From Lachnospiraceae bacterium (lineage in GTDB: Bacteria; Bacillota; Clostridia; Lachnospirales; Lachnospiraceae), in contig JAFUFI010000004.1 in assembly GCA_017469945.1 (NCBI GenBank), forward strand, positions 62,001 to 126,000: a stretch of 64,000 bases of DNA, written 5' to 3'. The position numbers were made by a program, and so were the translations under genes. Below are positions 44,999 through 53,926 of the stretch, one piece after another. The notes under the pieces are model-generated. The model was not told the origin of the DNA and did not search any database. It saw nothing but the letters and a program-made list of their open reading frames with translations. The first letter of the stretch is position 1. Every line of letters starts with the position of its first letter.

Positions 44999-45027
44999 AA
45001 TCTACTACAAAGAATCGTAAATTGCAA
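44999..45027 (-). promoter_or_regulatory. Putative promoter of rplS
   Basis: TTGCAA (45022-45027), a 17-base spacer and TAGATT (44999-45004) on the minus strand, upstream of the putative leader. It would give rplS its own transcript besides the trmD one. Confidence 0.55.
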
Positions 45028-45052
45028 GTACTTTTTGCATTTACCTATATCT

Positions 45053-46459
45053 TTATAAGTGTAGCCAGGTAAGTATCTTGTCTCCCCCGTAAACTCCCAT
45101 TTTTTCCTGAAGTTTAATCGAGGCCTCATTGCCTAAAACAACTTGCCCGTAAGGTATCCTTCCGAGCTCTAAATCCTTGTTAAACATAAAAGACTCAAGA
45201 TCGGCGGCATACCCTTTATGCCTGTGCTTTTCGTCGATATAAAGCATACCGATGCTTCCTTCTCCGTGGCATCCTATAAAACCGGCTATTTCGCCGTCTT
45301 CAAAGATTCCGTATACAACGCCGTCTCTTACTCTGCTTACAGCGTACTCATATCCGCCGAGTTCGTATGCCTTACCGACAAAATCTGCATACTTTTCATC
45401 AAGAAGTCTTATATCTTTGTTTTTTATCTTGTGATGAACATTTTCGGTGTATACATAGTTGTACACATCGCAGGATTTTTCGAGACCGGGAACATCTTTA
45501 AGAATATCTCCGAACTCCTTTGAAACCACAATACTGTGAATATTATCGGGGATGATATCAAAAAACTCCTTAACATCCATCACAGCGTTTGTATCAACAA
45601 GTACCAACTCATCACAGGGCATATAAATGATCAGAGGTTCTGTGCAGATGATTTCTCCCGTACCGCGGCGAAGAGCTTCGATAAGCTGTATATTGTTTCT
45701 CTTATCCTTAAGAAGCTCTTTTATGCATTTGTTTCGAAGCTCATATTTTTCGTAAAGATCGGGTCTTACTTTTTTTGTAAGGATTTCCGCTTTACTCCTT
45801 CTAAAAGCAGCGACCTCTTTCGGATTTCCGGTAAGAAGCTCACAAGGGACACTTTCCCCCTCCCAGATTTCGGGTCTTGTATATTGAGGGTATTCCAAAA
45901 GGTCTCCGTAGAAAGACTCCACATCCGCAGATGTCTCATTTCCAAGGACTCCGGGAATAAGTCTGGCTATAGCATCGATCATAACAAGAGCAGGTAACTC
46001 ACCGCCGGTTAATACATAATCACCAATGGATAATCTGTCTGTAACTATTTTATCCAGAACTCTTTCGTCGATTCCCTCGTAGTGACCGCATAAAAATACG
46101 ATCTCATCCTCTTTTGAAAGGCTTATGGCATCACTTTGTTTAAAAGGTTTTCCCTGGGGAGTAACGTAAATGACGCGCTGTTTTCTTGTAATTCCATCGG
46201 CAGCCACATCACCTGCGGCATTTTCCTTATTAAGCTTTAAGGATTTAAATGCGTCATACACCGGCTGTGCCTGCATAAGCATTCCGGCTCCGCCGCCGTA
46301 TGTATAATCATCGACTCTTCCGTTTTTATCCTTACTAAAGTCTCTGATATTTACTGTATTTACATTTAAGAGCCCGTTTTCACAGGCTCTTCCCAAAATA
46401 CTCGTATGTACTCCCGACTCTATAAACTCGGGGAATAAAGTAAGAACATCAATTTTCAT
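45053..46459 (-). CDS. trmD: Fusion: tRNA (guanine37-N1)-methyltransferase TrmD with C-terminal GNAT acetyltransferase
   Basis: TrmD methylates N1 of G37 in tRNA to prevent frameshifting. The N-terminal 235 or so residues hold a complete TrmD (MKIDVLTLFPEF start, VDDYTYGGGAGMLMQ, FLCGHYEGIDERVL, IGDYVLTGGELPAL, EVAAFRRSKA). After about residue 240 an unrelated 225-residue region follows, ending in GNAT motifs (IAGFIGCHGEGSIGMLYIDEKHR, then HKGYAADL at about 414-421). The usual TrmD is about 240 residues. I take ATG at 46459 with GGTGA upstream; a longer reading would use TTG. The GNAT substrate is unknown. Confidence 0.92.
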   Translation of the reverse strand: MKIDVLTLFPEFIESGVHTSILGRACENGLLNVNTVNIRDFSKDKNGRVDDYTYGGGAGMLMQAQPVYDAFKSLKLNKENAAGDVAADGITRKQRVIYVTPQGKPFKQSDAISLSKEDEIVFLCGHYEGIDERVLDKIVTDRLSIGDYVLTGGELPALVMIDAIARLIPGVLGNETSADVESFYGDLLEYPQYTRPEIWEGESVPCELLTGNPKEVAAFRRSKAEILTKKVRPDLYEKYELRNKCIKELLKDKRNNIQLIEALRRGTGEIICTEPLIIYMPCDELVLVDTNAVMDVKEFFDIIPDNIHSIVVSKEFGDILKDVPGLEKSCDVYNYVYTENVHHKIKNKDIRLLDEKYADFVGKAYELGGYEYAVSRVRDGVVYGIFEDGEIAGFIGCHGEGSIGMLYIDEKHRHKGYAADLESFMFNKDLELGRIPYGQVVLGNEASIKLQEKMGVYGGDKILTWLHL

Positions 46460-46473
46460 TAGATCACCGGTAA

Positions 46474-47517
46474 CTAGCAAATATATCTGCCGACAAAAGG
46501 TATCCTTCTCGCAAGCGCAGAGCCCAAAATACCTATAAGGACCACAGCAAAGCAGTAGAAAAGTATTCCGGCCGCAAGCGGCATAGCATCATGAATTCTT
46601 CCGATTATCGGTATGTTTTCAATAATAAGTAAATGAGACAAATATAAGCCGAAGGTGTCGATTCCGACTTCGCTGACAGCCCATTTAAGCCCATAAGGCA
46701 CTTTTCTGTCTTTAAAAAGATCAAATATAAGGCTAAAAAGCGAGACAGAATAAAAGAAAGTAAAACTCATATAACTGTCAACAAGTTCCGCAGCGGCTAT
46801 TCCATGCTTGATGGAAACAAATATAAGCAAAAATATGCTTGATGCGAGTCCCAATCCGCCTAAAATATACAAAATCTTTTTGGTGACCTTTTTAAGGCCT
46901 ATGTGAACAATATAATAGCCGATTACAAAATATCCGGCATATGAGCAAACAAGCGTAATGTTTCTCATATCCATCACCGTATCGACCATATCAGCGAAGT
47001 GAAAGGCTTTAAGGCTTTCGGCTCCTATCTGAAAAACTATAAAAATAATGATAAAGTATCTGATCTCAGCTTCGGAAGCGCTTTTTACCCACCTTAAAAG
47101 AATAGGGCTGATGATATACAAGCCAATTATCATAGGCAAAAACCAGAGGTGAGGTCTGGACACTATAGCACACCAGATAAACCCTTTGAAGCCGTTTCTG
47201 TATTCTACGAAATCAACGATTCCGTAGATAAAGCTCCAAAGGACAAAGCAAACAGTGATCCTTAAAATGTTATGGATCCAAAGCTTTTTAATATCAATCT
47301 CTTTCCCGGGGGAAAGAAAAAGAGCACCGCTAATCATAACAAATATCGGTACTCCAAAGTGCGAAACAGAATTAATGAGGGCCGACGTGGTCCAACCCGC
47401 CGAACCTATTTCTAAGGAATACAGGTTTCCGGAAGTAAGATGCATTAATACAATGCTTATCGCGGAAATTATCCTCAAAATATCAAAGGAAATATTTCTG
47501 TTAGAATAATCTTTCAA
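46474..47517 (-). CDS. Acyltransferase family 3 membrane protein (OafA/WecH-like)
   Basis: Integral membrane acyltransferase of the family that O-acetylates surface sugars. It has ten or so hydrophobic segments over 347 residues. The family motif around ISIVLMHLTSG (R and H catalytic site region) near the N-terminus and HFGVPIFVMISGALFL fit. The start codon is TTG (MKDYSNRN), with GAGGG upstream; no nearer ATG exists. It sits between rimM and trmD, where these two are normally adjacent, so it is an insertion into the conserved block. The acyl acceptor is unknown. Confidence 0.87.
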   Translation of the reverse strand: MKDYSNRNISFDILRIISAISIVLMHLTSGNLYSLEIGSAGWTTSALINSVSHFGVPIFVMISGALFLSPGKEIDIKKLWIHNILRITVCFVLWSFIYGIVDFVEYRNGFKGFIWCAIVSRPHLWFLPMIIGLYIISPILLRWVKSASEAEIRYFIIIFIVFQIGAESLKAFHFADMVDTVMDMRNITLVCSYAGYFVIGYYIVHIGLKKVTKKILYILGGLGLASSIFLLIFVSIKHGIAAAELVDSYMSFTFFYSVSLFSLIFDLFKDRKVPYGLKWAVSEVGIDTFGLYLSHLLIIENIPIIGRIHDAMPLAAGILFYCFAVVLIGILGSALARRIPFVGRYIC

Positions 47518-47534
47518 AATAAAACCCTCATAAA

Positions 47535-48041
47535 TTAATCAAGTAAACCGTCAAGGAGATGAACCTTCATACAGCCTTCCTCAACGTCCACATCAAGAAT
47601 ACAGTCTTTGATGGCGGGGATAAGAACCTCTTTACCGTCATTCATACTTACCACATAAACATCATTGGCTCCGGTAGGCATTACTTCTTTCAAGGTACCG
47701 AGTTCGCTTCCGTCATCGCAGATCACTTTAATACCGATAAGATCGGCTATAAAGTATTCATCTTTTGAAAGTCTGACAGCATTCTTACGGTCAACAAAAA
47801 TACCCCTTTGGCGATATTTAACCACTTCCTCGGGAGTATCAATGCCCTTTAGTTTTAAAAGAACCTTGTCAGAGACACGGGCGCTCTCAACCTCAAACAC
47901 CTTGAAACCTTCTTTAGTCTCGACAAAAACCTGTTTAAGTTTCTTAAAGCGCCTCGCATCATCCGTCGTAGGATAAACCTTCATCTCACCGCGAACGCCG
48001 TGAGATGAGGTGATTATACCAATTTTGAAATAGTCTTCCAT
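47535..48041 (-). CDS. rimM: Ribosome maturation factor RimM
   Basis: 16S rRNA processing factor for 30S head assembly. The N-terminal RimM domain begins FKIGIITSSHGVRGEMKVYP, the C-terminal PRC-barrel-like half has GTLKEVMPTGANDVYVV and IPAIKDCILDVD. The 168-residue length is normal. A ribosome site overlaps the khpA stop. It lies between khpA and the acyltransferase gene. Confidence 0.95.
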   Translation of the reverse strand: MEDYFKIGIITSSHGVRGEMKVYPTTDDARRFKKLKQVFVETKEGFKVFEVESARVSDKVLLKLKGIDTPEEVVKYRQRGIFVDRKNAVRLSKDEYFIADLIGIKVICDDGSELGTLKEVMPTGANDVYVVSMNDGKEVLIPAIKDCILDVDVEEGCMKVHLLDGLLD

Positions 48042-48045
48042 AATC

Positions 48046-48276
48046 TTATTCCACTATTTCAACATCTACTCTTGTATTATCTCTGGTTGAAGCAGCCTTA
48101 ACAACGGCGCGGATGGATTTTGCAATCCTTCCCTGCTTTCCTATAACCTTACCCATATCAGAAGGGTCAACACGAAGTTCTACTACAATGTTTCTGCCTT
48201 CTGTTTTCTCGGTTACTACAACCTTATCCGGATTGTCTACAAGAGCCTTGGCCATTACTTCTACTAATTCTTTCAT
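48046..48276 (-). CDS. khpA: KH domain RNA-binding protein KhpA (YlqC)
   Basis: Single KH-domain RNA-binding protein, normally paired with KhpB. MKELVEVMAKALV start with AAAGGAG upstream, and the KH motif around MGKVIGKQGRIAKSIR (GxxG in IGKQG). The 76-residue length is normal. It sits between rpsP and rimM, the standard order. Confidence 0.95.
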   Translation of the reverse strand: MKELVEVMAKALVDNPDKVVVTEKTEGRNIVVELRVDPSDMGKVIGKQGRIAKSIRAVVKAASTRDNTRVDVEIVE

Positions 48277-48309
48277 TGCAAGCTCCTTTGACAAAAAGAT
48301 TAGATGTTA

Positions 48310-48555
48310 TTATTTCTCAATTCCTGCAATCTTGAAGAGCTTAGAAACAACCTCAGTAGGCTGAGCTCCGTTAGCGAGCCACTTCTTAGCTGCTTCTTCG
48401 TCAATATTGAAGCTTGAAGGATCGGTAGAAGGATTGTAAGTACCAATCTCCTCGATAAATCTTCCGTCTCTGGGTGAACGAGAATCTGCAACGATTACTC
48501 TGTAGATGGGAGCCTTCTTCTGGCCCATTCTTCTTAATCTGATCTTAACTGACAT
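48310..48555 (-). CDS. rpsP: 30S ribosomal protein S16
   Basis: [26 protein letters not shown] at the N-terminus is diagnostic. The 81-residue product begins at an ATG with GGAGG upstream; the longer reading is not used. It follows ffh and precedes khpA, as in most Firmicutes. Confidence 0.98.
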   Translation of the reverse strand: MSVKIRLRRMGQKKAPIYRVIVADSRSPRDGRFIEEIGTYNPSTDPSSFNIDEEAAKKWLANGAQPTEVVSKLFKIAGIEK

Positions 48556-48639
48556 TTTGGTTTCCTCCATTAAAAAAAATAAATTATTAATATAAACAAA
48601 ATCATTTTCCCTGATCAGCAAAATGAAAATGTACTTAAG

Positions 48640-50016
48640 TTAGAAAGGTCTGCGGCCTCCGCCGAAACCTCCGAATCCGCCCATGCCGCCAAAAAGCCCT
48701 CTTCCGTGCTTATTGCCGCCCATTTGCTTCATCATTTTCTGGCTTTGTTCAAACTGTTTGACAAAGCGGTTAACTTCCGCGATATCAACACCGGCGCCTT
48801 TGGCAATCCTGAACTTTCTTCTGGGATTTAAGAGCTTGGGGTTGCGTCTTTCGGAAGGAGTCATAGAAAGAACGATGGCTTCCATATGAGCAAGTTTCTT
48901 TTCATCAACCATGCCCTCTAAATCCGAAGCTTTCATACCCATGCCGGGAAGCATTCCCATGATTCCCGCAAGGCCGCCCATGTTCTTCATCTGCTTCATG
49001 CTTTCAAGGTAGTCCTCAAAATCGAACTGTCCTTTTTTCATGCGCTTAGCCATGTCGCGGCTTTTATCTTCATCTATGTCGATGCTTTCCTGAGCCTTTT
49101 CAATAAGGGAAAGCACATCGCCCATTCCAAGGATACGGCTTGCTATTCTGTCGGGATGGAACTGCTCGAGATCGTCAAGCTTCTCACCCATTCCGCAGTA
49201 AAGGATCGGCTTACCGGTAACAGCCTTTATTGAAAGAGCCGCACCGCCTCTCGTATCGCCGTCAAGCTTTGAAAGGATGACTCCGTCTACTCCGACTTTT
49301 TCATCAAATTCCTTTGCTACATTGACAGCATCCTGACCGGTCATAGCATCAACAACAAGGATTGTCTGATGAACTTCTACGGCCTTCTTTATATCTTCAA
49401 GCTCCTGCATCATATCTTCATCCACATGAAGACGTCCGGCAGTATCTAAGATAACTACATTAAATCCGTTCTTTTCGGCGTACAAAAGAGCCTCTTTTGC
49501 GATAACGGGCGGCTTAACATCTGTACCTAAAGAAAAGAAATCAACAGAAACCGCTTCAGCGTTAATACGCAGCTGTTCTACAGCGGCAGGTCTGTATATA
49601 TCGCAGGCAACAAGAAGACTCTTTTTACCCTTGTTTTTAAATCTCTTTGCCATCTTAGCGGTGGCTGTTGTTTTACCGGCACCCTGAAGTCCAGCCATCA
49701 TAATAACGGTAATGGCTTTTCCGGGCTGAAAAGCTACTTCGCTTGTTTCGCTTCCCATTGTGCTGATAAGCTCATCATTTACAAGCTTAATAACTGTCTG
49801 CGCAGGATTAAGTCCGGTTAAAACATCGCTTCCAACAGCTTTTTCCTCGACGGTCTTGACAAACTGTTTGACCACCTTGAAGTTAACGTCAGCCTCAAGG
49901 AGCGCCATCTTGACTTCCTTTAAAGCGGCTTTAACATCTTCCTCGGTAAGTTTTCCTTTACTGCGAAGCTTTTTAAATACATTTTGAAGTTTATCTGTTA
50001 AGCTTTCAAATGCCAA
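48640..50016 (-). CDS. ffh: Signal recognition particle protein Ffh (TTG start)
   Basis: SRP GTPase that delivers nascent membrane proteins to FtsY. An N-domain (about 1-85), G domain with GLQGAGKTTATAK, DTAGRLHVDEDMM and SKLDGDTRGGAALS, and a methionine-rich M domain (about 300-458, with MGMLPGMG) form the usual 458 residues. A glycine-rich tail GGMGGFGGFGGGRRPF ends it. The start is TTG (MAFESLTDKL, the conserved N-terminus) with GAGG nine bases upstream, inside the ylxM end. Confidence 0.97.
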   Translation of the reverse strand: MAFESLTDKLQNVFKKLRSKGKLTEEDVKAALKEVKMALLEADVNFKVVKQFVKTVEEKAVGSDVLTGLNPAQTVIKLVNDELISTMGSETSEVAFQPGKAITVIMMAGLQGAGKTTATAKMAKRFKNKGKKSLLVACDIYRPAAVEQLRINAEAVSVDFFSLGTDVKPPVIAKEALLYAEKNGFNVVILDTAGRLHVDEDMMQELEDIKKAVEVHQTILVVDAMTGQDAVNVAKEFDEKVGVDGVILSKLDGDTRGGAALSIKAVTGKPILYCGMGEKLDDLEQFHPDRIASRILGMGDVLSLIEKAQESIDIDEDKSRDMAKRMKKGQFDFEDYLESMKQMKNMGGLAGIMGMLPGMGMKASDLEGMVDEKKLAHMEAIVLSMTPSERRNPKLLNPRRKFRIAKGAGVDIAEVNRFVKQFEQSQKMMKQMGGNKHGRGLFGGMGGFGGFGGGRRPF

Positions 50017-50017
50017 A

Positions 50018-50362
50018 TTACAATTCCTCTATGATCCCCTCGGAAAGCTTTGCAATTTCCTTTAAAGCTCCCTTCATTTTAGCGGGATCCATCTCCCCCG
50101 AAAGTAGGGATATATCCGATGCTTTCTTTTTGATCGATACAAATTTAGAAACAAGATGTAGCTTATCTTCGTATCCTTGAAGTATCTTATCGCATCTTTT
50201 AATAAGGTCATGCACGCCCTGTCTGGAGATTCCTTCTTCTTCGGCAACCTCAGCCAATGACATATCATCAAAAACGGACCTTTCATATATACTCTTTTGA
50301 TGATCCGTTAAAAGTTCACCGTAGAAATCATATAATAAAGATTTTTCAAAAAGCTCATCCAT
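50018..50362 (-). CDS. ylxM: YlxM family DNA-binding protein (UPF0122)
   Basis: Small sigma-70 region 4-like HTH protein that modulates SRP in some Firmicutes. MDELFEKSLLYDFYGELL start, then LTDHQKSIYERSVFDDMSLAEVAEEEGISRQGVHDLIKRC, the HTH, about 22-60. The ATG at 50362 has GGAG upstream, chosen over an ATG six codons earlier. It is translated immediately before ffh, with one base between, the standard pairing. Confidence 0.94.
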   Translation of the reverse strand: MDELFEKSLLYDFYGELLTDHQKSIYERSVFDDMSLAEVAEEEGISRQGVHDLIKRCDKILQGYEDKLHLVSKFVSIKKKASDISLLSGEMDPAKMKGALKEIAKLSEGIIEEL

Positions 50363-50408
50363 AATATAGCTCCGAGGCAAACTTCAATCAAAAATACAAA
50401 TATCAAAA

Positions 50409-50450
50409 GCGCACATATACTAAAATAGTACATGTGCGCCAATCTGTCAA
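50409..50450 (-). promoter_or_regulatory. Promoter of ylxM-ffh overlapping a 31-bp palindrome
   Basis: On the minus strand TTGACA (50445-50450), a 17-base spacer and TATTTT (50422-50427). The palindrome GCGCACATATACTA/TAGTACATGTGCGC (50409-50422 and 50426-50439, 13 of 14 pairs) overlaps the spacer and minus-10. Transcripts arriving from the chemoreceptor gene meet the hairpin followed by TTTT, so it can also act as that gene's terminator. Confidence 0.65.
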
Positions 50451-50490
50451 GTATTTTTTCTTTACACCCTTAAAAACTTTTAAAGGCAGA

Positions 50491-52548
50491 TTACTCAAGC
50501 TTAAACTTATTAACGATATCAATAAGGCTGTAAGCTGTCTTTTGCTGCTGCTGAGCCATATCCGCAACGCTTTCAACCGCATTGGATACATTATTAACGG
50601 AGTCTGTGATCTCAGCCGATTTTCCGGAAGTATCCTGTGTAGATTCAGCGATACTTGCAACAGCGTCATTAACTTCATTCATAGAATTGCGGATCATCTC
50701 TGTCATCTCATCGATCTGAGCTGCGAGTTTTCCAAATAGAGATGCATCATCGCCGTACTGATGTCCAACCTCTACGAAGTTGTCATAGTCGGGAGTAACG
50801 GTCTCGGTAACAAATGAAAGAAGCTTGTTTGATCCCTCAGCCATCTCAAGGAATGCTGTCTGGATCTCATTGGTAGTACCCTTTATCTTTTCAACGGCAT
50901 CTGCTGTTTCGGATGCAAGCTTATTGATCTCGGTAGCAACTACAGCGAAACCTCTTCCGGCCTCTCCTGCTCTTGCAGCTTCGATTGAAGCGTTGAGTGA
51001 AAGGAGGTTGATCTGTTCCGCAATCTCGGAAATCGTAGAGGCAAGAGTGTCGATTTCGTTGACAACTTCTACCTTTGCATTAGCTCTCTCAAGCTCATCG
51101 CGTCTAAGCTTAGCGATTGAGATTGCCTCATCATGCGCTTTGCTCGACTTCTCCTGGATTTCCTTTGCACGTCCTGTGATACGTTCAACTTCATGCTTAG
51201 TAGTTTCGGTCTCTTCTGCAAGTCCTCTTACGGATTCGTTTACATCGGCTACAGAAGCGCTAACCTGCTCTGTAGCGGCACCTGTCATCATCATAGCGTC
51301 GTTAACAACAGCCATGTTCTCACGGATTCTCTCGAACTCCGCATTAAGCTCTTCGCTCATTGCGCCGAGAGTTGTGGAAGCATCGTTAATATCACGAGAC
51401 TCCTTGGCAATACCCTGAATGATAGACTTGTTGTTATAATACATATCATTAAGAGCGTTACCAACCTTACCGACTTCATCCTTTGATCTTACTTTCAAAG
51501 GATCGATAGTAAAGTCTCCGGATGCAAGTACGCCGGCAAAAGCAGAAACCTTGGCAAGCTGGCTTGTAATGGCGTTGATTACAAGGAAGATAACAACAGC
51601 GCCTACGACAAGGGCTATAACAAGGATAATGATCATAATATTGAGCATCTTGTATACATTTGCGAGAAGCTCTTTGTCATCGATCTGGAGCATCAGCTTC
51701 CAGTTAACCTCGGGAAGTGTTGAATAAAATACATCATATTTAACATTTCCTTCGTTATAGGTTCCTGTTCCCTCATCGGTTGCAAGGACGGTTGATCCCA
51801 AAGAGGCAAGCGATTTATTTGCATCTGCAGTTATATTCTCACCGTTCTCAGACTTTGTGGTGTCTTTATGGTAAAGGAACACACCGCTTGAAGTGGTAAG
51901 CATAGCAGATCCGGTCTCACCCATCTTGATGCCGCCTACTACCTCTTCAATTGTTCCAAGCTGGATATCTACGGTAACGCAGCCGATAAACTTCTGCTGT
52001 CTGTTGAAGATAGGCGCTGAGCAGGTCGCCATAACCGTCTGGGATACGGGATCGTAATATGGGTCTGTTATCTGAGCTTCCCCGCTGGTCATAGTCATAG
52101 CATTAGTATAATACTCTTGCACAAAATAATCGTACTCTTTATTACTGTAGTCCATGGTAAGAACTATCTCACCGTTATCTACATAGTAATAAGGTCCGTA
52201 GTAGCGCTTGTCGGGGTCAAACTTAAAGGGCTCGAACCAAAGTCCTGCTCCGGAGATCATGTCGTTATTTTCGATAATGCGCTTAAGCATCATCTCATAG
52301 GTCTGTGGGGTTGTTTTAACATAAGTTGCGGAAACCGCACTGGCGATATTAAGAGCTGTAAATCTGATGTTGTCGAGCTCGCCGTTCATCTGATTGATTG
52401 CGGCGTCAAGAGTAGCGTCAGCAACCTGCTTGGCCTGATCGGTTATAATTGTTCTACTCTCCTGAAGGCTAAAAATTGCCATAAATATAAGTACTAAAGC
52501 AAACAGAGGCAATAATGTAACCAGCATCTTTGTTTTAATGCTTCTCAT
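50491..52548 (-). CDS. Methyl-accepting chemotaxis protein with dCACHE sensor
   Basis: Transmembrane chemoreceptor of 685 residues. An N-terminal membrane helix (about 8-28), an extracellular double-Cache-like domain (about 40-285; [32 protein letters not shown]), a second membrane helix (about 295-320), HAMP, and the cytoplasmic signalling coiled coil with the conserved hairpin tip (about 505-525; [31 protein letters not shown]). No C-terminal CheR pentapeptide is seen. ATG at 52548 has TAGGAGG upstream; the extra N-terminal reading is rejected. No chemotaxis or flagellar structural genes are nearby. The ligand is unknown. Confidence 0.95.
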   Translation of the reverse strand: MRSIKTKMLVTLLPLFALVLIFMAIFSLQESRTIITDQAKQVADATLDAAINQMNGELDNIRFTALNIASAVSATYVKTTPQTYEMMLKRIIENNDMISGAGLWFEPFKFDPDKRYYGPYYYVDNGEIVLTMDYSNKEYDYFVQEYYTNAMTMTSGEAQITDPYYDPVSQTVMATCSAPIFNRQQKFIGCVTVDIQLGTIEEVVGGIKMGETGSAMLTTSSGVFLYHKDTTKSENGENITADANKSLASLGSTVLATDEGTGTYNEGNVKYDVFYSTLPEVNWKLMLQIDDKELLANVYKMLNIMIIILVIALVVGAVVIFLVINAITSQLAKVSAFAGVLASGDFTIDPLKVRSKDEVGKVGNALNDMYYNNKSIIQGIAKESRDINDASTTLGAMSEELNAEFERIRENMAVVNDAMMMTGAATEQVSASVADVNESVRGLAEETETTKHEVERITGRAKEIQEKSSKAHDEAISIAKLRRDELERANAKVEVVNEIDTLASTISEIAEQINLLSLNASIEAARAGEAGRGFAVVATEINKLASETADAVEKIKGTTNEIQTAFLEMAEGSNKLLSFVTETVTPDYDNFVEVGHQYGDDASLFGKLAAQIDEMTEMIRNSMNEVNDAVASIAESTQDTSGKSAEITDSVNNVSNAVESVADMAQQQQKTAYSLIDIVNKFKLE

Positions 52549-52552
52549 AAAA

Positions 52553-52619
52553 ATTCCTCCTATAGCATAAAGTTTACGAGTTTTAAATTTATTATACTTT
52601 AGGAGGAATGTAAAGTCTA
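52553..52619 (-). promoter_or_regulatory. MCP 5' region: promoter with anti-SD inverted repeat
   Basis: TAGACT (52614-52619), a 17-base spacer and TATAAT (52591-52596) on the minus strand. Ten bases ATTCCTCCTA (minus strand, 52600-52609) are perfectly complementary to the ribosome-site segment TAGGAGGAAT (52553-52562). If an RNA starts upstream of the promoter it could hide the ribosome site; an RNA from this promoter begins after the first arm and would not contain it. Confidence 0.5.
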
Positions 52620-52670
52620 TGTAAAACTTGGTCAATAATTATAAAAAAATTATAAACCATTGTCTATTTT

Positions 52671-53894
52671 TTATATTTTTGTGGATACAAGTCTCGGTTT
52701 GTAGCCCTCTTTTTCAAGAGCATCCATAATCTGATTTTTGTGTTCAGTTCCGAAGGCTTCAAGAGTGATCCTAAGCTCAACGGCAGCGCTTCTGTTGATG
52801 GAAACAAACTGGTTGTGTTCAAGTTTGATAACATTTCCGCTCTCTCTTGCGATCTCGCCAGATACTCTTGAGAGCTCGCCCGGCTTGTCTGGAAGAAGTA
52901 CGGATACGGTAAATATCCTGTCTCTTAAGATAAGTCCCTGCTGAACAACGGATGACATTGTGATAACATCCATATTTCCGCCGCTTAAGATAGACACTAC
53001 TCTCTTGTCCTTAGCATCAAGCTGTTTTAAGGCTGCAACGGTAAGAAGTCCGGAATTTTCAACAACCATTTTATGGTTCTCGACCATATCAAGGAAAGCT
53101 ACAACAAGATCGGCATCCTCAACAGTGATGATATCGTCAAGATTCTCTTTAAGGTAAGGGAAGATCTTGCTTCCGGGGGTCTTAACCGCAGTACCGTCGG
53201 CGATTGTATTTACTCCGGGAAGAGTAACAACTTTACCCGCTTCAAAAGAAGCTTTCATGCATGCTGCTCCCGCAGGCTCAACGCCTATAACTTTAATCTT
53301 TGGATTAAGTAACTTGGTAAGAGTAGACACGCCTGTTGCAAGTCCGCCTCCTCCGATGGGTACAAGTATATAATCAACCAGAGGAAGCTCCTTTACGATT
53401 TCCATAGCGATTGTTCCCTGTCCGGTAGCAACGCAAAGATCGTCGAAGGGATGAACAAAAGTATAGCCGTGCTCATCAGCAAGCTCATAAGCCTTGGCGC
53501 AAGCCTCATCGTAAACATCTCCGTGAAGGATTACTTGAGCACCATAACCCTTTGTTCTGTTAACCTTTATAAGAGGAGTAGTGGTAGGCATAACGATCGT
53601 AGCCTTAGCTCCGAAAGCCTTCGCCGCGTAAGCCACGCCCTGTGCATGGTTTCCCGCAGATGCTGTGATAACACCCTTGTTTCTTTCCTCCTCACTTAAA
53701 AGACTCATCTTGTAGTAAGCGCCTCTAAGCTTGTAAGCCCCGGTATACTGCATATTCTCTGGTTTAAAGTATATCTTATTACCATACTTGGCACTGAAAT
53801 ACTCAGAATATACAAGTTTAGTTTCGGATGTCACTTTCTGTACAACTTCCGTTGCCTCTTCAAAAGCATCAAGAGTAAGCATTTCTTTTTTCAT
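52671..53894 (-). CDS. ilvA: Threonine ammonia-lyase with C-terminal ACT domain
   Basis: PLP enzyme deaminating threonine to 2-oxobutanoate for isoleucine synthesis or catabolism. Schiff-base lysine in YTGAYKLRGAYY (about 51-62), SAGNHAQGVA, glycine loop in PIGGGGLATGV. An ACT domain covers about 330-407 (VLLPDKPGELSRVSGEIARESGN). The 407-residue form with one ACT domain is common in Firmicutes and may be less strictly feedback-regulated than the longer IlvA. The start has GAGG. It lies between ftsY and the chemoreceptor gene, away from other branched-chain genes. Confidence 0.93.
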   Translation of the reverse strand: MKKEMLTLDAFEEATEVVQKVTSETKLVYSEYFSAKYGNKIYFKPENMQYTGAYKLRGAYYKMSLLSEEERNKGVITASAGNHAQGVAYAAKAFGAKATIVMPTTTPLIKVNRTKGYGAQVILHGDVYDEACAKAYELADEHGYTFVHPFDDLCVATGQGTIAMEIVKELPLVDYILVPIGGGGLATGVSTLTKLLNPKIKVIGVEPAGAACMKASFEAGKVVTLPGVNTIADGTAVKTPGSKIFPYLKENLDDIITVEDADLVVAFLDMVENHKMVVENSGLLTVAALKQLDAKDKRVVSILSGGNMDVITMSSVVQQGLILRDRIFTVSVLLPDKPGELSRVSGEIARESGNVIKLEHNQFVSINRSAAVELRITLEAFGTEHKNQIMDALEKEGYKPRLVSTKI

Positions 53895-53926
53895 CTTAAA
53901 AGCCTCTTTTCCATTTCCTAAATTAA

